Shown in pieces: positions 8,165 through 18,000 of a stretch of 25,480 nt of DNA (its first letter is position 1; each line of letters begins with the position of its first letter). A model generated the notes under the pieces. It had not been told where the DNA came from. It did not search any database and worked only from the letters and a program-made list of their open reading frames with translations. The position numbers and the translations under genes were made by a program. The stretch comes from Mitosporidium daphniae (taxonomy: Eukaryota; Microsporidia), in the NCBI RefSeq assembly GCF_000760515.2, contig NW_013546150.1:1-25480 (forward strand), given 5' to 3'.

Positions 8165-9655
8165 ATGCACGTTTCCAGCTCCATCGTAAGACGAGCAGTA
8201 TGTGTCACCGTTCTCGTGTTTTTAATCGTTGTGGCTCTGGTTTTGAAAAGCCCGACATCGTCTGGGGAGCCATCAACTGCGGCTGCAGCTGCCACGCCCA
8301 GTGCCATCTTGATCCCCAAAGTCGAAAACGCCTCCTCCAAAACATCGCGGATAATCTCACTCCAAAAACAGGACTCATTTATGTGGCTAAAAAATTCCAT
8401 AAAAAAGATGCAGACCCACTATACGGGTTTAGATGGCATGCTGACTGTAGCAATTACAGCGTGTATTTGCATCGCTACGCTACTTGCGTTAAGAGTTGCA
8501 TATGGTCTGGCCGTTCCGGCACGTTCTCGATCGAAGCATCTTCATACTTATATATTCAAGCTAGCTGGGATATGCACGGTGATCGGCTTTAGCGCTTATT
8601 TCATATCTTCCACAAATTCCTCCACAAATTCCCCCACAGATTCATCCACAAATTCCTCCAAAAATTCCTCCACAGATTCCCCCACAGATTCCTCCAAAGA
8701 TCAAAAAGCTGAATACAACAGAGCTAATGGATTATTCTGTAATTTCGCAGGTAAATATCCTGATTACACATGGAGGTTGAAAAATGTGACCGACTTTTAT
8801 GTTTTCTTCAATGGGTCTCAAGATAGGACGTATTTTCCTTCAGCATTGAAGCCCATGTTTTACTTTCCCAGGCAGGATGGCTTTTTTACTGCAGAAAAAA
8901 TCCCGTCCAACGAAACTAGCAGCCCACCCAAATGGATTAGGTCTTTTTATTGCACCGAGTCTATCGAATCATTTCTCAAAATCTTTTTCATTTCTAGAGG
9001 CTTTGTTAATAACAAATCTTTTCCTGGGGAAACCTTTCGTGATGAATTAGATCACCACATGAAATGTGTTGACAATCGACAAAGCTTTCTTTTGATCCTT
9101 ACGGAAAACTTGGACTCTTTTCTCAAGAACGACGACGAAATATCCCAGTTTTTTGACCAGAAAACTCTAAAAAACGAAGATTTAGTACAAAAGTTTTTCA
9201 AAGGCAATTATTCAAATGCTGCTGAAGAGGAGCAGAAACTACGGTATGCTGTATCTACTCATTTCAAGAAATGGGCTGATCATGCACTGGTGCCAGCTGT
9301 AATTCAATCCCATGGTGTAAATATTACCGTGAAAGAAGACAACACCCTTTCTTTTAAAGGGGCAAAAGGTAAAATCTGGGAATTGGGAAACTATGTTGCT
9401 AAAAACGATTCAAATTTCACCTTTTCGCTTCAAGGCTTGACGAGCGGTGTATTAAAGATACCCATTTTGGGTGAAAAGCTCGAACCTTTAGATCTGCTCA
9501 AGGGAATATATATTTGGAATCAAGATAAAATGGATAACTTGGATCATATGAATATGAATATGAAGGCTGCACAGGGCGCGTTGATTGATGCAAGTAATTC
9601 CACAATTACGCTATTGGGATACATGTATCGGAATTTAACCGCCAAAAATAGTTAG
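8165..9655 (+). CDS. Unrecognised membrane/secretory-type protein with Ser/Thr/Asn tetrapeptide repeats
   Basis: 496 residues from the first in-frame ATG; an in-frame stop lies at 8132-8134. A basic start (SSSIVRR) leads into a hydrophobic segment at about 11-28 that is a signal peptide or anchor. Two more hydrophobic stretches lie at about 92-117 and 132-148. Then comes a low-complexity run of S/T/N/D/P/K tetrapeptides (about 149-182), followed by a soluble domain of about 310 residues rich in aromatic residues, Lys, Asn and Asp, with many N-x-S/T sequons (for example NVTD, NGSQ, NETS, NKSF, NYSN, NITV, NSTI, NLTA). Two or three helices plus a sequon-rich large domain suggest a glycosylated lumenal or surface protein. 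I do not recognise the large domain. Expected to be lineage-specific; a spore-wall or host-interface role is only a guess. Confidence 0.8.
   Translation: MHVSSSIVRRAVCVTVLVFLIVVALVLKSPTSSGEPSTAAAAATPSAILIPKVENASSKTSRIISLQKQDSFMWLKNSIKKMQTHYTGLDGMLTVAITACICIATLLALRVAYGLAVPARSRSKHLHTYIFKLAGICTVIGFSAYFISSTNSSTNSPTDSSTNSSKNSSTDSPTDSSKDQKAEYNRANGLFCNFAGKYPDYTWRLKNVTDFYVFFNGSQDRTYFPSALKPMFYFPRQDGFFTAEKIPSNETSSPPKWIRSFYCTESIESFLKIFFISRGFVNNKSFPGETFRDELDHHMKCVDNRQSFLLILTENLDSFLKNDDEISQFFDQKTLKNEDLVQKFFKGNYSNAAEEEQKLRYAVSTHFKKWADHALVPAVIQSHGVNITVKEDNTLSFKGAKGKIWELGNYVAKNDSNFTFSLQGLTSGVLKIPILGEKLEPLDLLKGIYIWNQDKMDNLDHMNMNMKAAQGALIDASNSTITLLGYMYRNLTAKNS
8609..8701 (+). repeat. Imperfect 12-base tandem repeats in the 8165 gene
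   Basis: Units close to TCC-ACA-AAT-TCC, varied to CCC-ACA-GAT-TCC and TCC-AAA-GAT, are repeated about eight times in frame and code S/P-T/K-N/D-S tetrapeptides just after the third hydrophobic segment. Confidence 0.85.
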
Positions 9656-9728
9656 TTCGAAGTTTGTTGGTGCGCCAATCGCCATTAAGAGGGGTCTATA
9701 AAATTAAAATTTAAAATATCAATTCCAC
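9656..9728 (+). promoter_or_regulatory. PRP18 core promoter: CCAAT and TATA
   Basis: The 73-base gap holds GCGCCAATC (CCAAT at 9675-9679) and TATAAA at 9697-9702. The TATA starts 32 bases before the PRP18 ATG, which would put initiation almost at the start codon if spacing is of the usual 25-30 bases. Confidence 0.55.
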
Positions 9729-10737
9729 ATGCAAGCATTGAAAGCCGAATTAGAGGCGAAAAAGGCATCACTTGAATATACACGCTCAGAATCACGTAAA
9801 TTGTACGTTGCAAGAAGAGATATTGAAAAAGAGCGCGTGAACTCGTATCTATCTGCACATGAGGAGCGCCAATTGGTCAAAAAGAGATGCATTCCCCCAC
9901 AAGAGACTGTTCCGTGTCAGCCTATTTCTTCTGCAGAAAAAAAGGAAGCATTACCCCACCAAGCTTCTTACAGCAAAGCTGCAACGATAAAGATAAACAC
10001 AATTGAAAATTCAGAGGAGAACCGATTTTCCACGCTTCTTTTCGAGCATCAAGACACACTTTCTCTCGATCTCAAGATGAACAAAGAACACGGCATGACA
10101 TCACACGAGTTCCTTTTCCTATTTTTCAAGTTTGTTCATTTTAATTTCTCACATTAGAAAATTGCTACTAGAATGGGAAAAGGCCGAGATCCGGCAAGAA
10201 CCAACCAACGGACAGGTGCTCCATCCTCAACTGCCCCACGAGCATAAGCCCAGGGCATTTCCGGAAAATCAAATGGCCCTGAAGGGCGTCGAAACGAAAA
10301 TGGACCAGCCTGAATCTTTGCATCTGAAGGTGATTAGCGAATTGCAGCCTGTTGTCAGGAACAAGCAGTTTCTTTCCGAAATTTTTACCCAAACCAGCCA
10401 ATATTTGATGCCGTTTTTTGTGCTTTTGCAAGAACAAAATATTCCGGACTCGGTGATTGAACACCTTATGGAGATTGTCGGCTTTTTGCAGACGAAACAA
10501 TATGTCAAGGCAAACGACGCCTATATACGCCTCTCAATAGGTAATGCGCCATGGCCTATTGGCGTAACCATGGTTTGTATACATGAGCGTTCAGCTCGGG
10601 AGCGTATTCACTCGAATCAGGTAGCACATGTGCTAAACGATGAGCGTCAACGCAAGTGGATCCAGTCCATCAAGCGGTTGATTTCCTTTTGCCAACGCGC
10701 ATACCCACCTGCCCGTATTACGCAGGCTCTAGGCTAG
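9729..10737 (+). CDS. PRP18: Pre-mRNA splicing factor Prp18 (second-step factor), 2 exons
   Basis: Prp18 helps the spliceosome dock the 3' splice site in the second catalytic step, with Slu7 and U5. Exons are 9729-10129 and 10158-10737, giving 326 residues (human 342). The N-terminus (MQALKAELEAKK, then a charged helix) resembles the Prp18 start. The C-terminal Prp18 helical domain spans about 175-320 and holds the family's most conserved loop, YVKANDAYIRLSIGNAPWPI followed by GVTMV, then H-x-R-S/T-x-R-E, VAHVLNDERQRKWIQSIKRL. That loop is the segment needed for second-step function in yeast. The short splicing-factor motif (RLFGE) found between the two parts in human Prp18 is not evident; a Ser/Glu-rich linker takes its place. 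Convergent with the methyltransferase gene. Confidence 0.97.
10130..10157 (+). other. PRP18 intron (28 bases, phase 2)
   Basis: Begins GTTTGT, which departs from the common GTA start, and ends ATTAG. Joins EFLFLFFK to KLLLEWEKAE, matching the first helix of the Prp18 domain. Confidence 0.9.
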
Positions 10738-10852
10738 CTATAAATACCGCAGGGTCTCGTCTCATTTGGAAATCGGGGGGGGGTTTAATTTCCATTTCGC
10801 TAGCGTTCTGACTCCGCCCTTTGATTTGTTTTGGTCTAGTTGTATGATTAGT
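10738..10852. other. Convergent intergenic gap with a nine-G run
   Basis: 115 bases between the ends of PRP18 and the methyltransferase gene. It holds TATAAATA right after the PRP18 stop (10739-10746, probably not a promoter here) and a run of nine G at 10775-10783. Nothing else is recognised. Confidence 0.5.
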
Positions 10853-10857
10853 TTATT
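10852..10857 (-). terminator. Possible poly(A) signal overlapping the methyltransferase stop codon
   Basis: AATAAA on the minus strand includes the stop codon TAA at 10853-10855. Confidence 0.45.
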
Positions 10858-11866
10858 GAAGGCTCCTTGGTTTAAGCCAGCGCGCCTGTATGAATGTGCG
10901 CTCGAGATCGAGGCCATCTCTCGCGTTCACGGTCCGCCGCGTGACGTACCTGTTTTCCAGGACTACAAATCCTGCTCCTGAAAAAAGCGCCTTCGCGTAC
11001 TCTGCCAATAAATAGTAAATGGGCATGTCAAATGGGATCGGTGAAGGGTATGGTTAATGGTAAAGTTAGCCCGAATCACGGGTGATGATAGGAAACATAA
11101 AAAGTAAAGCGTGGAGGCCTACCTGCAGAAAAGAAGAAGGAAAGCGTCCCATCCTGCCGTACAAAAGTATGTTCGTCAATTTTTCTGTCCTCTTTAAAGC
11201 GGAGCTGTGCCAAATCATTAACTGCATAATCGCGGAAGAAGAGCACACTACCTGGCCGGAGGAGCTAGGATTCAATGCAGAAAGGCTTACCTCAAAGGCA
11301 TTCCGGACCACTAGATTATGGCTGGCTGGAGGTACTGCTGAAAGCATAAAGACGAGCGTCGCGAGTGTAAAGCTTGGATGCATCTTGGTCGTGTCAAGTA
11401 GGGAGTAAAAATTCTTCCATGTTGGGGCTGGACTGGCATCCAAGCACAGGCCTTGCATGCCAAAATTACAGTTAATGTCTTGATTCTTGTGCATGGGAAG
11501 GCCAAGGGCCAATTGACCCTGAGAGATATCTGTGGCAAAATCAAAAGCGGCCACCCAAAGCCGATGTGCAAACCGCTCATATTCGGGTGATTCCATGATC
11601 AGCTTTACTGCCTCTGTGGATATCTCGACACCATAGCAACGCAGCAATGGAAACTCTCTAAGTAACGGAAAAAGCAGATTCCCTACACCACACCCAATCT
11701 CAAGCAGGAAATGACCTTCCCCCTCTCCAGACAACTCTGCAAATTCAGTACCGAGCCAGTGACGATCACGGAAAAAGTGGTCCTTGTTACGACGATAAAA
11801 GAGATTCCAGCTCTTCTCACCACACTCAGAAAGGTATTTGGACGTCCAAAATGGCGGTATCACCAT
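10853..11866 (-). CDS. tRNA m3C32 methyltransferase, METTL2/6/8-Trm140 family, 3 exons
   Basis: The family methylates C32 in the anticodon loop of tRNAs such as Ser, Thr or Arg, using S-adenosylmethionine. Exons, in coding order, are 11866-11291, 11264-11123 and 11001-10853, giving 288 residues (human METTL6 284). Signatures in order: SWNLFYRRNKDHFFRDRHWL, SAM motif LLEIGCGVGNLLFPLL, LATLVFMLSAVPP, LLRPGSVLFFRDYAVND, FKEDRKIDEHTFVRQDGT, and the C-terminal VVLENRYVTRRTVNARDGL. An insert of about 40 residues after the second SAM-binding strand is longer than in METTL6. The first ATG is at 11864-11866, directly preceded by GTG and then a stop; the VIPPFW...KY start resembles Trm140/METTL2, so a small upstream exon is possible. 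It ends convergent with PRP18. Confidence 0.95.
11002..11122 (-). other. Methyltransferase intron 2 (121 bases, phase 1), long outlier
   Basis: Begins GTAGGC and ends GGCAG on the minus strand. Removal gives LSFFFSAEYAKALFSGAGF, aligning without gap to METTL6. It contains CTAAC and a hairpin with CCCG/CGGG arms (11070-11082). Confidence 0.9.
11265..11290 (-). other. Methyltransferase intron 1 (26 bases, phase 0)
   Basis: Begins GTAAGC and ends CCTAG on the minus strand. Joins VVRNAFE to LLRPGSVLFFRDY, as in the family; retention shifts the frame. Confidence 0.95.
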
Positions 11867-12068
11867 CACTTAAATGTACAAAATTTATTCAAACTTCGGA
11901 CACCTCTGATAAGTGCGCATCCTTCAATTGAGCCGCGGCTATCGACCAAAAATCGGTGAGCCAAAGATCAGCATACCAAGGCACACGCTAATGATAGATG
12001 GCAAAAGGAAATTTCAATTTCGATGCCACGACCACCGGGAGTCTGACTTGGTGACCATCAGGGTTAGG
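11867..12068 (-). promoter_or_regulatory. Gap between the TRA1 end and the methyltransferase start
   Basis: About 200 bases must hold the TRA1 3' end and the methyltransferase promoter. A 10-base perfect palindrome AGCCGCGGCT is at 11931-11940. Unlike most other gaps here it has no CCAAT box. No TATA box is clear. Confidence 0.35.
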
Positions 12069-15000
12069 TCAGAATTCAGGATGCCATCGTGGGTCCACGC
12101 CAGAAATATCTTGACAGGCCTTCGATGCCTGTGAAATGAGCTCGACGATAGGTGCATAAAGTGAGACTGGCAGTGGTTGCTTGACCTTGGATTCGCTCTG
12201 GACGGTAGCTTGGGTTCCGGCTGCTGTTGATCCCCCATCCTGAATGTCTTCTTGGGAAAAGACGACCTGGCTCACGTAAGCAGAGACATGTGCAGAAATG
12301 ATGTCCTTTTCTTTCTCGCAAGCAAGAACTTTGATGCGTTCTAAAGCCCCTCGTGCATGAATAGAGGGACCACGAACCCGTTGCTCCATCGTTGGCTGGC
12401 TACCAGCTAGAAGATCAAAGAGATCGCTAATTTCTTCAGAGCGATGGGAAAGTTCATCCGCAAGGGCATGCACGGATGGCACAAAGAGCCCATCTACAAA
12501 AACACGGCCCAAGAATGTTTGCAGTGCAGGTCCCATACGGAACACAAGGGGAGCATGCAGCACACGCATACCCGGTGCTTGGGTATCATAACGCAGCGAT
12601 GAAGGGTCAATTTTGATAGCACAAGCAGAGTTGGGCTGCGTCGACATTTCTTGCGAGGCATTTGGAGCCCGTTCAGTGGCTGATAAAGCCAGTTCATGTG
12701 CCGTAGCGTCAAGACGCTCAAACAGCGCAGCGCCAATCCAGGAGAGCCGACCGTGCGCCAAAGGGCCTAACCCAATTGAGGCTAAATCGCGCTGCCGTAC
12801 GCTTCCCAGGATGCTCCATCCCGTGATCAGAGCAGCCCATTGTAGTGCAAACGACTTGCGATAAAGCCAATAGTCTTGAGAATTGGCCAGCCGTGCAGCT
12901 ACGAATGCTGCCAGTACTGAGGAACACGCCATCTGTATGTCCTGTTCTTTAGCCGGCGTTTGGGGCTTCATTGGCCCTGCCGTTGCAATTTCTACTTCCG
13001 CCGGCTGAGCAGCGGCGCCGGTGGTCGTATTTAAGCATTGAGCCATGGAGAGCGGGTCTACAATGATGTCTGGAGATGCAAGAACAACCATGCAGGATCC
13101 ATTTCCATTCAGAGCATCAGAGGCAATTAGTGGCAACAAAGATGAATTCCACGTGAGCAGCGGAGATGCCCGTTGGCGAACCAGACGCCCCTTTGAGGCA
13201 ACTCCGCCCAGCATCCAAAGAAGCCGCGATGCTGTGGCCGCACCAAGTATGGCATTGACCCTTTCGGTGTCATTAAAAATGGTAATAGCCCGCACACTGC
13301 CATCACTAAGATATACCACAAGCCCATAATGACCATCTGTTTGGCGCAGGATGGCACCAAAGGAGTCGATTTTTGTAGATGATGCCCCAGTATCGCCTTT
13401 GCGTGGTAATACCAAACGCTGACCAGGTAATTCGAGCTCATCATCCATTGGGAGACGTGGGAACGAAGAAAGCCAACGCGAAGTTACATGCACAGGGCTC
13501 ACTACCACATTGCACCGTTTCTTTTTTGAGGGCAGGTGATTGTTTTTCTTTGCCGACATTAGGCTGTTTTGCACTTCCCCCAAAAAGATGATCATTGTCT
13601 CCGTGGCCAAAGGATGGACTGCCCGTAGCATAGACAATAGCGCTGCCATTTCGTCTCCATTAGAATCCAAAGCTTTGCTTCGAATACGTGCTGAAAGCGG
13701 ATAAAAGAGAAGATTCGGGAAAAGGCGTCCAATGCGCTGCAATAAGCTTCGTAGCCTGGAGCCTAGCTCCATGGTTGAGCTAGAGCCCGGAGAATCTCGC
13801 AAGTCATCAAGCATTTCTTCCAGAAACGGTAGCCACGGAGCCAAAGGAAGCTCTGCCAAATACAGATCAAAAATGCCTGCAAGCTCTGGCGCCATTCGCA
13901 ACATCTTCAAAATCATAGAAGCAAGTAACAAAGCTTGACTGTGCGTGCACCCATTGCTCAGTCCAGAGCCATAGCGGAGATCCTCAGCATCTTCATCGCA
14001 AAAAGAGCGCTCATGCGAAGATGAGTTTGTCCCGTTTGGATCAGAAGAAGAGGCAGATGCCACAGAAGATGATGCTGTTGAAGGATCATTGCGTCTTTGG
14101 TTGGCATTTTGGTGATGAGACGCAGAAGAGGAAGAGGATGTTCCAAGAATCATTGCCTGCAAGTAACAGTGAATAGCATGCATTGCAAATGTTTGTGCGT
14201 TAGGCTCCTCCGGATACGGTGTCAATGCAGTAAATGAGGTCAACGTCGACGGAGAGGTTGTCCCCAGTGAAGTGGCGGATGTGATATTCAGCGAACATGG
14301 TGGTGGTTTTGCTAGGCCAGGAGATCTTCCAGCGGTCAATGAGGATTCATCTGCGGAGCACGTGCCAGCAGCTTCCACGCCCAAATCATGATTTTCTTCT
14401 TCTTTTTTGGCGATAAATGCACGGAAGCGGCGGCGATTATAATGACCCCAGGCAGCCCAGGCGCGTCCGTGGTTGATGTCCAGCTGTACTGCTTGCGAGT
14501 GAACCTTGTTTGCTTCTTCAATTCCGGTGAGGTTAAGAGCCTCCAAAAAACGGCCTTTAAGGGAAAAAAAGTCCGACTTTTGAGAGGCGCCAAAGTATGC
14601 CAAATTTGTAGAGTTGATAATCTCAAGCCCAGCTACAAGCAACAACGTTCCCGGAGACGCACAGCATGCCGTGGAACTGGATTTGGCTGCGCCTTGGTCA
14701 TCCGCACATCCTTCGGTGGCTTGTGCCGTGCTGCTGTTGGTGTCCGTATTTGCACTTGTAGCCCCTCCACTAGCACCACCAAACGTAGCAGCAGCGTGAA
14801 GTGGTACGGCCGCTGTCAGCCATGGTGCTGACAGCGGATCGTAAAATGCATCAAGATAGCATTGTGCTTGCTCGCTCAACTTCCAAAAAGCATCTTGAAT
14901 CTCGATGTTGGGCAGCGTGTAAATCTTATTGAGCAGCTGTACGCAAATATCTGGAAGACGATGGCGACGAGCTACAGTCGCAAAGCGATTGATCAGCCAT

Positions 15001-18000
15001 GCGCTTTCATGATAACCGCGATAAATCAGGGTTCCTCCAGAAGATGCAGCAGAAGAGGCCGAAGATGGGGCCGTAGATGGGGCGTTCATATTGCCAGGAC
15101 CTGCGGCTCCACCCATTATCACCATGTTGTCTAGTTCCGTAACGGTGGCTGCAAAGAGCCCATTGATGGCCGAAAAGAGAGACTGCCTCCAAGCAGCCAG
15201 CTCAGACCATGCCCCAATGGAATCATAATGGATGGAGGGAAGCCGTTCCCGCCAGGTGCCCAAGATTCCTCTGAGCTCTTGCACCATAGTCAATTGGGGC
15301 TGGAGCGGTGATGCATTGGAAAGGTGAAGATTGCCCGCTCCACCGCCTCCAGCACCAAGGAAAAGTCCGGCAGCTTCCTGCACTTCCACAAAAAGCTGAA
15401 AGAGAATTGATAGCGAATCATTTTGAGATGAGCCGATAAGTGGCCATGGCATGGCGGCCCATTGTGCAAGAGTCACCTGGAAACCTTCCTCGATAAGGCG
15501 GCCCAACTCAGCGACACGCCGACCAGAGAGGACTGTTGATCCAGAGGATGCGTTAGCTCCTGGCCCATGGATCCCACCAGAAAGGCCAGCACCAGCGCTG
15601 GTACCAGTACCGCCCCCGCCGATATTTCCAACAACTCCCGTGATGATTTGATGTAAGTGAAGCAGAGCATCGTAAAAAAGACGCTTAGGTGTTGGGGCAT
15701 CCGCAACAAGCTCTAGTGCCGCGCGCACAGCGGCTTGATCTTTAGAGGTGCTCCAGTCCAACAAGCGCCAAGATGCATCAAGTGAGAGGTCGATGTCATT
15801 GTCTACCTTTGCAAGTTCAACCAAAACGTCCCATTGTTGCAGCCGCCGCGCAGCAGCGATCCATCGCTCCTGCCATTGTTGCATTTCATCCCCGCCTTCT
15901 CCGAATGAATGGGAAGAGGCATTTTCAGACTTTTTTGCATCACAAGATGAACCTTTCCGGGCACCATAAGCATCATAATAAAAGGAAGATCCATCACCGC
16001 TAGGGCAAGCGGTACTATCACACGGATCTTTCATGATGTTGACGATGTTTCCAACTTCGTTCTTGACAAGTGGTTCTGTGGCAAGACGTCCTGCTCGCGC
16101 AACAGCCTGCGCAGCCTCCAAAACTACTTGTGCACCTTCAAGATATTCGGCCTGTTCCAGCGAGCTCGCAAGAATGGTCTGCCCGTGGCGTGCCTGGCAT
16201 CTCCGTGCCCCGAATGCACCATCACTCTCTCCCATTGCTTCATATAAATAGCCGAGAGCCTCATAATTTTGTGAAGCCCTACACATGGTCTCAAGAGAAA
16301 GTACAGGTGCAAACCAATTGAAGTTTTTGGCAAGGTACCGTAGCAGCATCTCACTGAGCCCAAACTGTACCATGATTTGGGGATGATGTAATGCGAGAGC
16401 TGAAATAGCCTCCAACAGCGTACATGCCGGTAGCGTGTGGTTTCGCGGGGACCAAGAAGTGGAAGAAGAGGAGCTAAGCAAATGATATGGCCGTGATAGA
16501 TTGTATGAGAGATCAGCCCCTATGGTTGAGAGCAATATCATGTCGGTTCCTTCGCGTTCGCGGTTTTGAGAAGCAGCTATGGCGATTTCGCCAAAACATC
16601 GTACCCAGCATACATGAGCCCAAGCTCCATCTACACGGGCTAGGGCTGAAATCGGACCTTGAAATTGGGAAAGTAAAGGTCCTCGAGCACGTTGTATGAG
16701 GGCCAAAGCTTCGTGGATCCAATATGAGGTCGCAATGGCCTCCCAGTTCTGAACGCCAAGAATATAACGCAGGGCTTTAAAGGGACCCTCCAGTGATGGT
16801 TGCGCAAATTCAAGAGAAAGATAAATCACCTCAATTAGCTGATCATACAGCTCAGGCTCGCCTCGACATTCTACCATCAAAGATAAAAAGTCTTTCTGTA
16901 GTTGAAAGGTTACTTCTGAATGTGCAAATGACGAGCAGGGCATCGCTTCAGGGGTAGATCGGGAAGGAAGATCCATTGATACATGGGACTTTCCATACAC
17001 CAGACAAAGTAGCTGAACCATAGCCCGGCGCACTTTTCGGATACTTCCGAGCCGAATCTTGGCTAGAAGTAGGCCCAAATCACCCCAATGGTGAAGATTA
17101 TGATCACCATCTTGGCCATTTGGGTGATCATCACGGCCGGCTCCAAAGTGACCTTCCATGGCCTGATGGCCCGAATCAGAGGAATTTTCGCGGAGCTTCG
17201 CGTAACAAGAGGCAGCCATAAAAAGCAAGTCCATTTTCTCTTTCAACATGAAAGTTCCCCCGTTGAGCCAGTGAAAAATTCTCACCAGAATATCTTCGAT
17301 TACGGCAAGAGGATAAAGCATCGGATGCGAGGTAATCATTCCGATCACGCCAAGGAATTTTTGTCGCTCCTCGCTAGATGAGACCAAGTTAGATGCCAAA
17401 GCATCCCTTTCAATGATATCAAAAATGAGTATCATTGCTAAGCCACGAATGGTGGAGAGTATCTCTTGAGGACCGCCCATTAAAATATCCTTTTCCGTGA
17501 TAATGGCGGTACAGAAAGCAACCTCAGAAGCAGAGGCCGGGGCTCCCGGCGCAAGTGCTTCGCGTGCCAGATCTGACAGCATGCTAATTAGCACCGAAAT
17601 AGGAAGCAATGTTGGAGGTGCAGCTGCGATGGAGGCGGTAGATTTCGCCTGAAAGTCATTGTTATCTTCGTGAGCGTACAACACTTCACCAGCTATTGTC
17701 GGCAAGGCGGCAGTTGTACGTTTTGAAGAAACAGCGCCAAAGTTCGACCAAATAAAGAGCAAGACAGGCAGCAGTGAAGGAAGCGAAACTATGAGTGCCG
17801 GATTGAAATCAGAGGGAACAACATCCAGTCTTTCCACAACTTGACCGTTTTTCTTATAAAATAAAAGACCAGAAAGCGACAGTGAAATACGAAGCGAGAG
17901 CACAGATGAAAGAAGAGGAGAAGATGTCATTGCAGACGAGAATGAGTTTGCTCCCCCACTAACACCATGTTGAAGCAGCGATGTTGGGTATGAAAAAAAG

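Noticed and set aside
8005-8592. A spliced small gene joining the short ORF at 8005 to the ORF at 8122-8592 through a 28-base intron (8049-8076), or joining it to the 8165 frame.
   Set aside because: The phase at the only GT donor gives an immediate stop in both cases; the 8122 ORF is an out-of-frame shadow of the 8165 gene.
10739-10746. TATAAATA as a promoter for a downstream plus-strand transcript.
   Set aside because: No plus-strand gene or RNA follows; the region is the 3' part of a minus-strand gene.
10821-10973. tRNA-like or other structured RNA: a D-arm-like GGTCTAGTTGTATGATT, a 7-base closing stem (GATTTGT with ACAAATC) and several hairpins, downstream of a TATA word.
   Set aside because: The minus strand of 10853-11001 codes the conserved METTL6-like C-terminus after intron removal, and no T-loop or anticodon arm fits. 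The pairings are chance within coding sequence.
11082-11088. Box C-like GTGATGA on the plus strand inside the methyltransferase intron, as a snoRNA.
   Set aside because: No matching box D or closing stem was seen and it lies antisense to the host gene.
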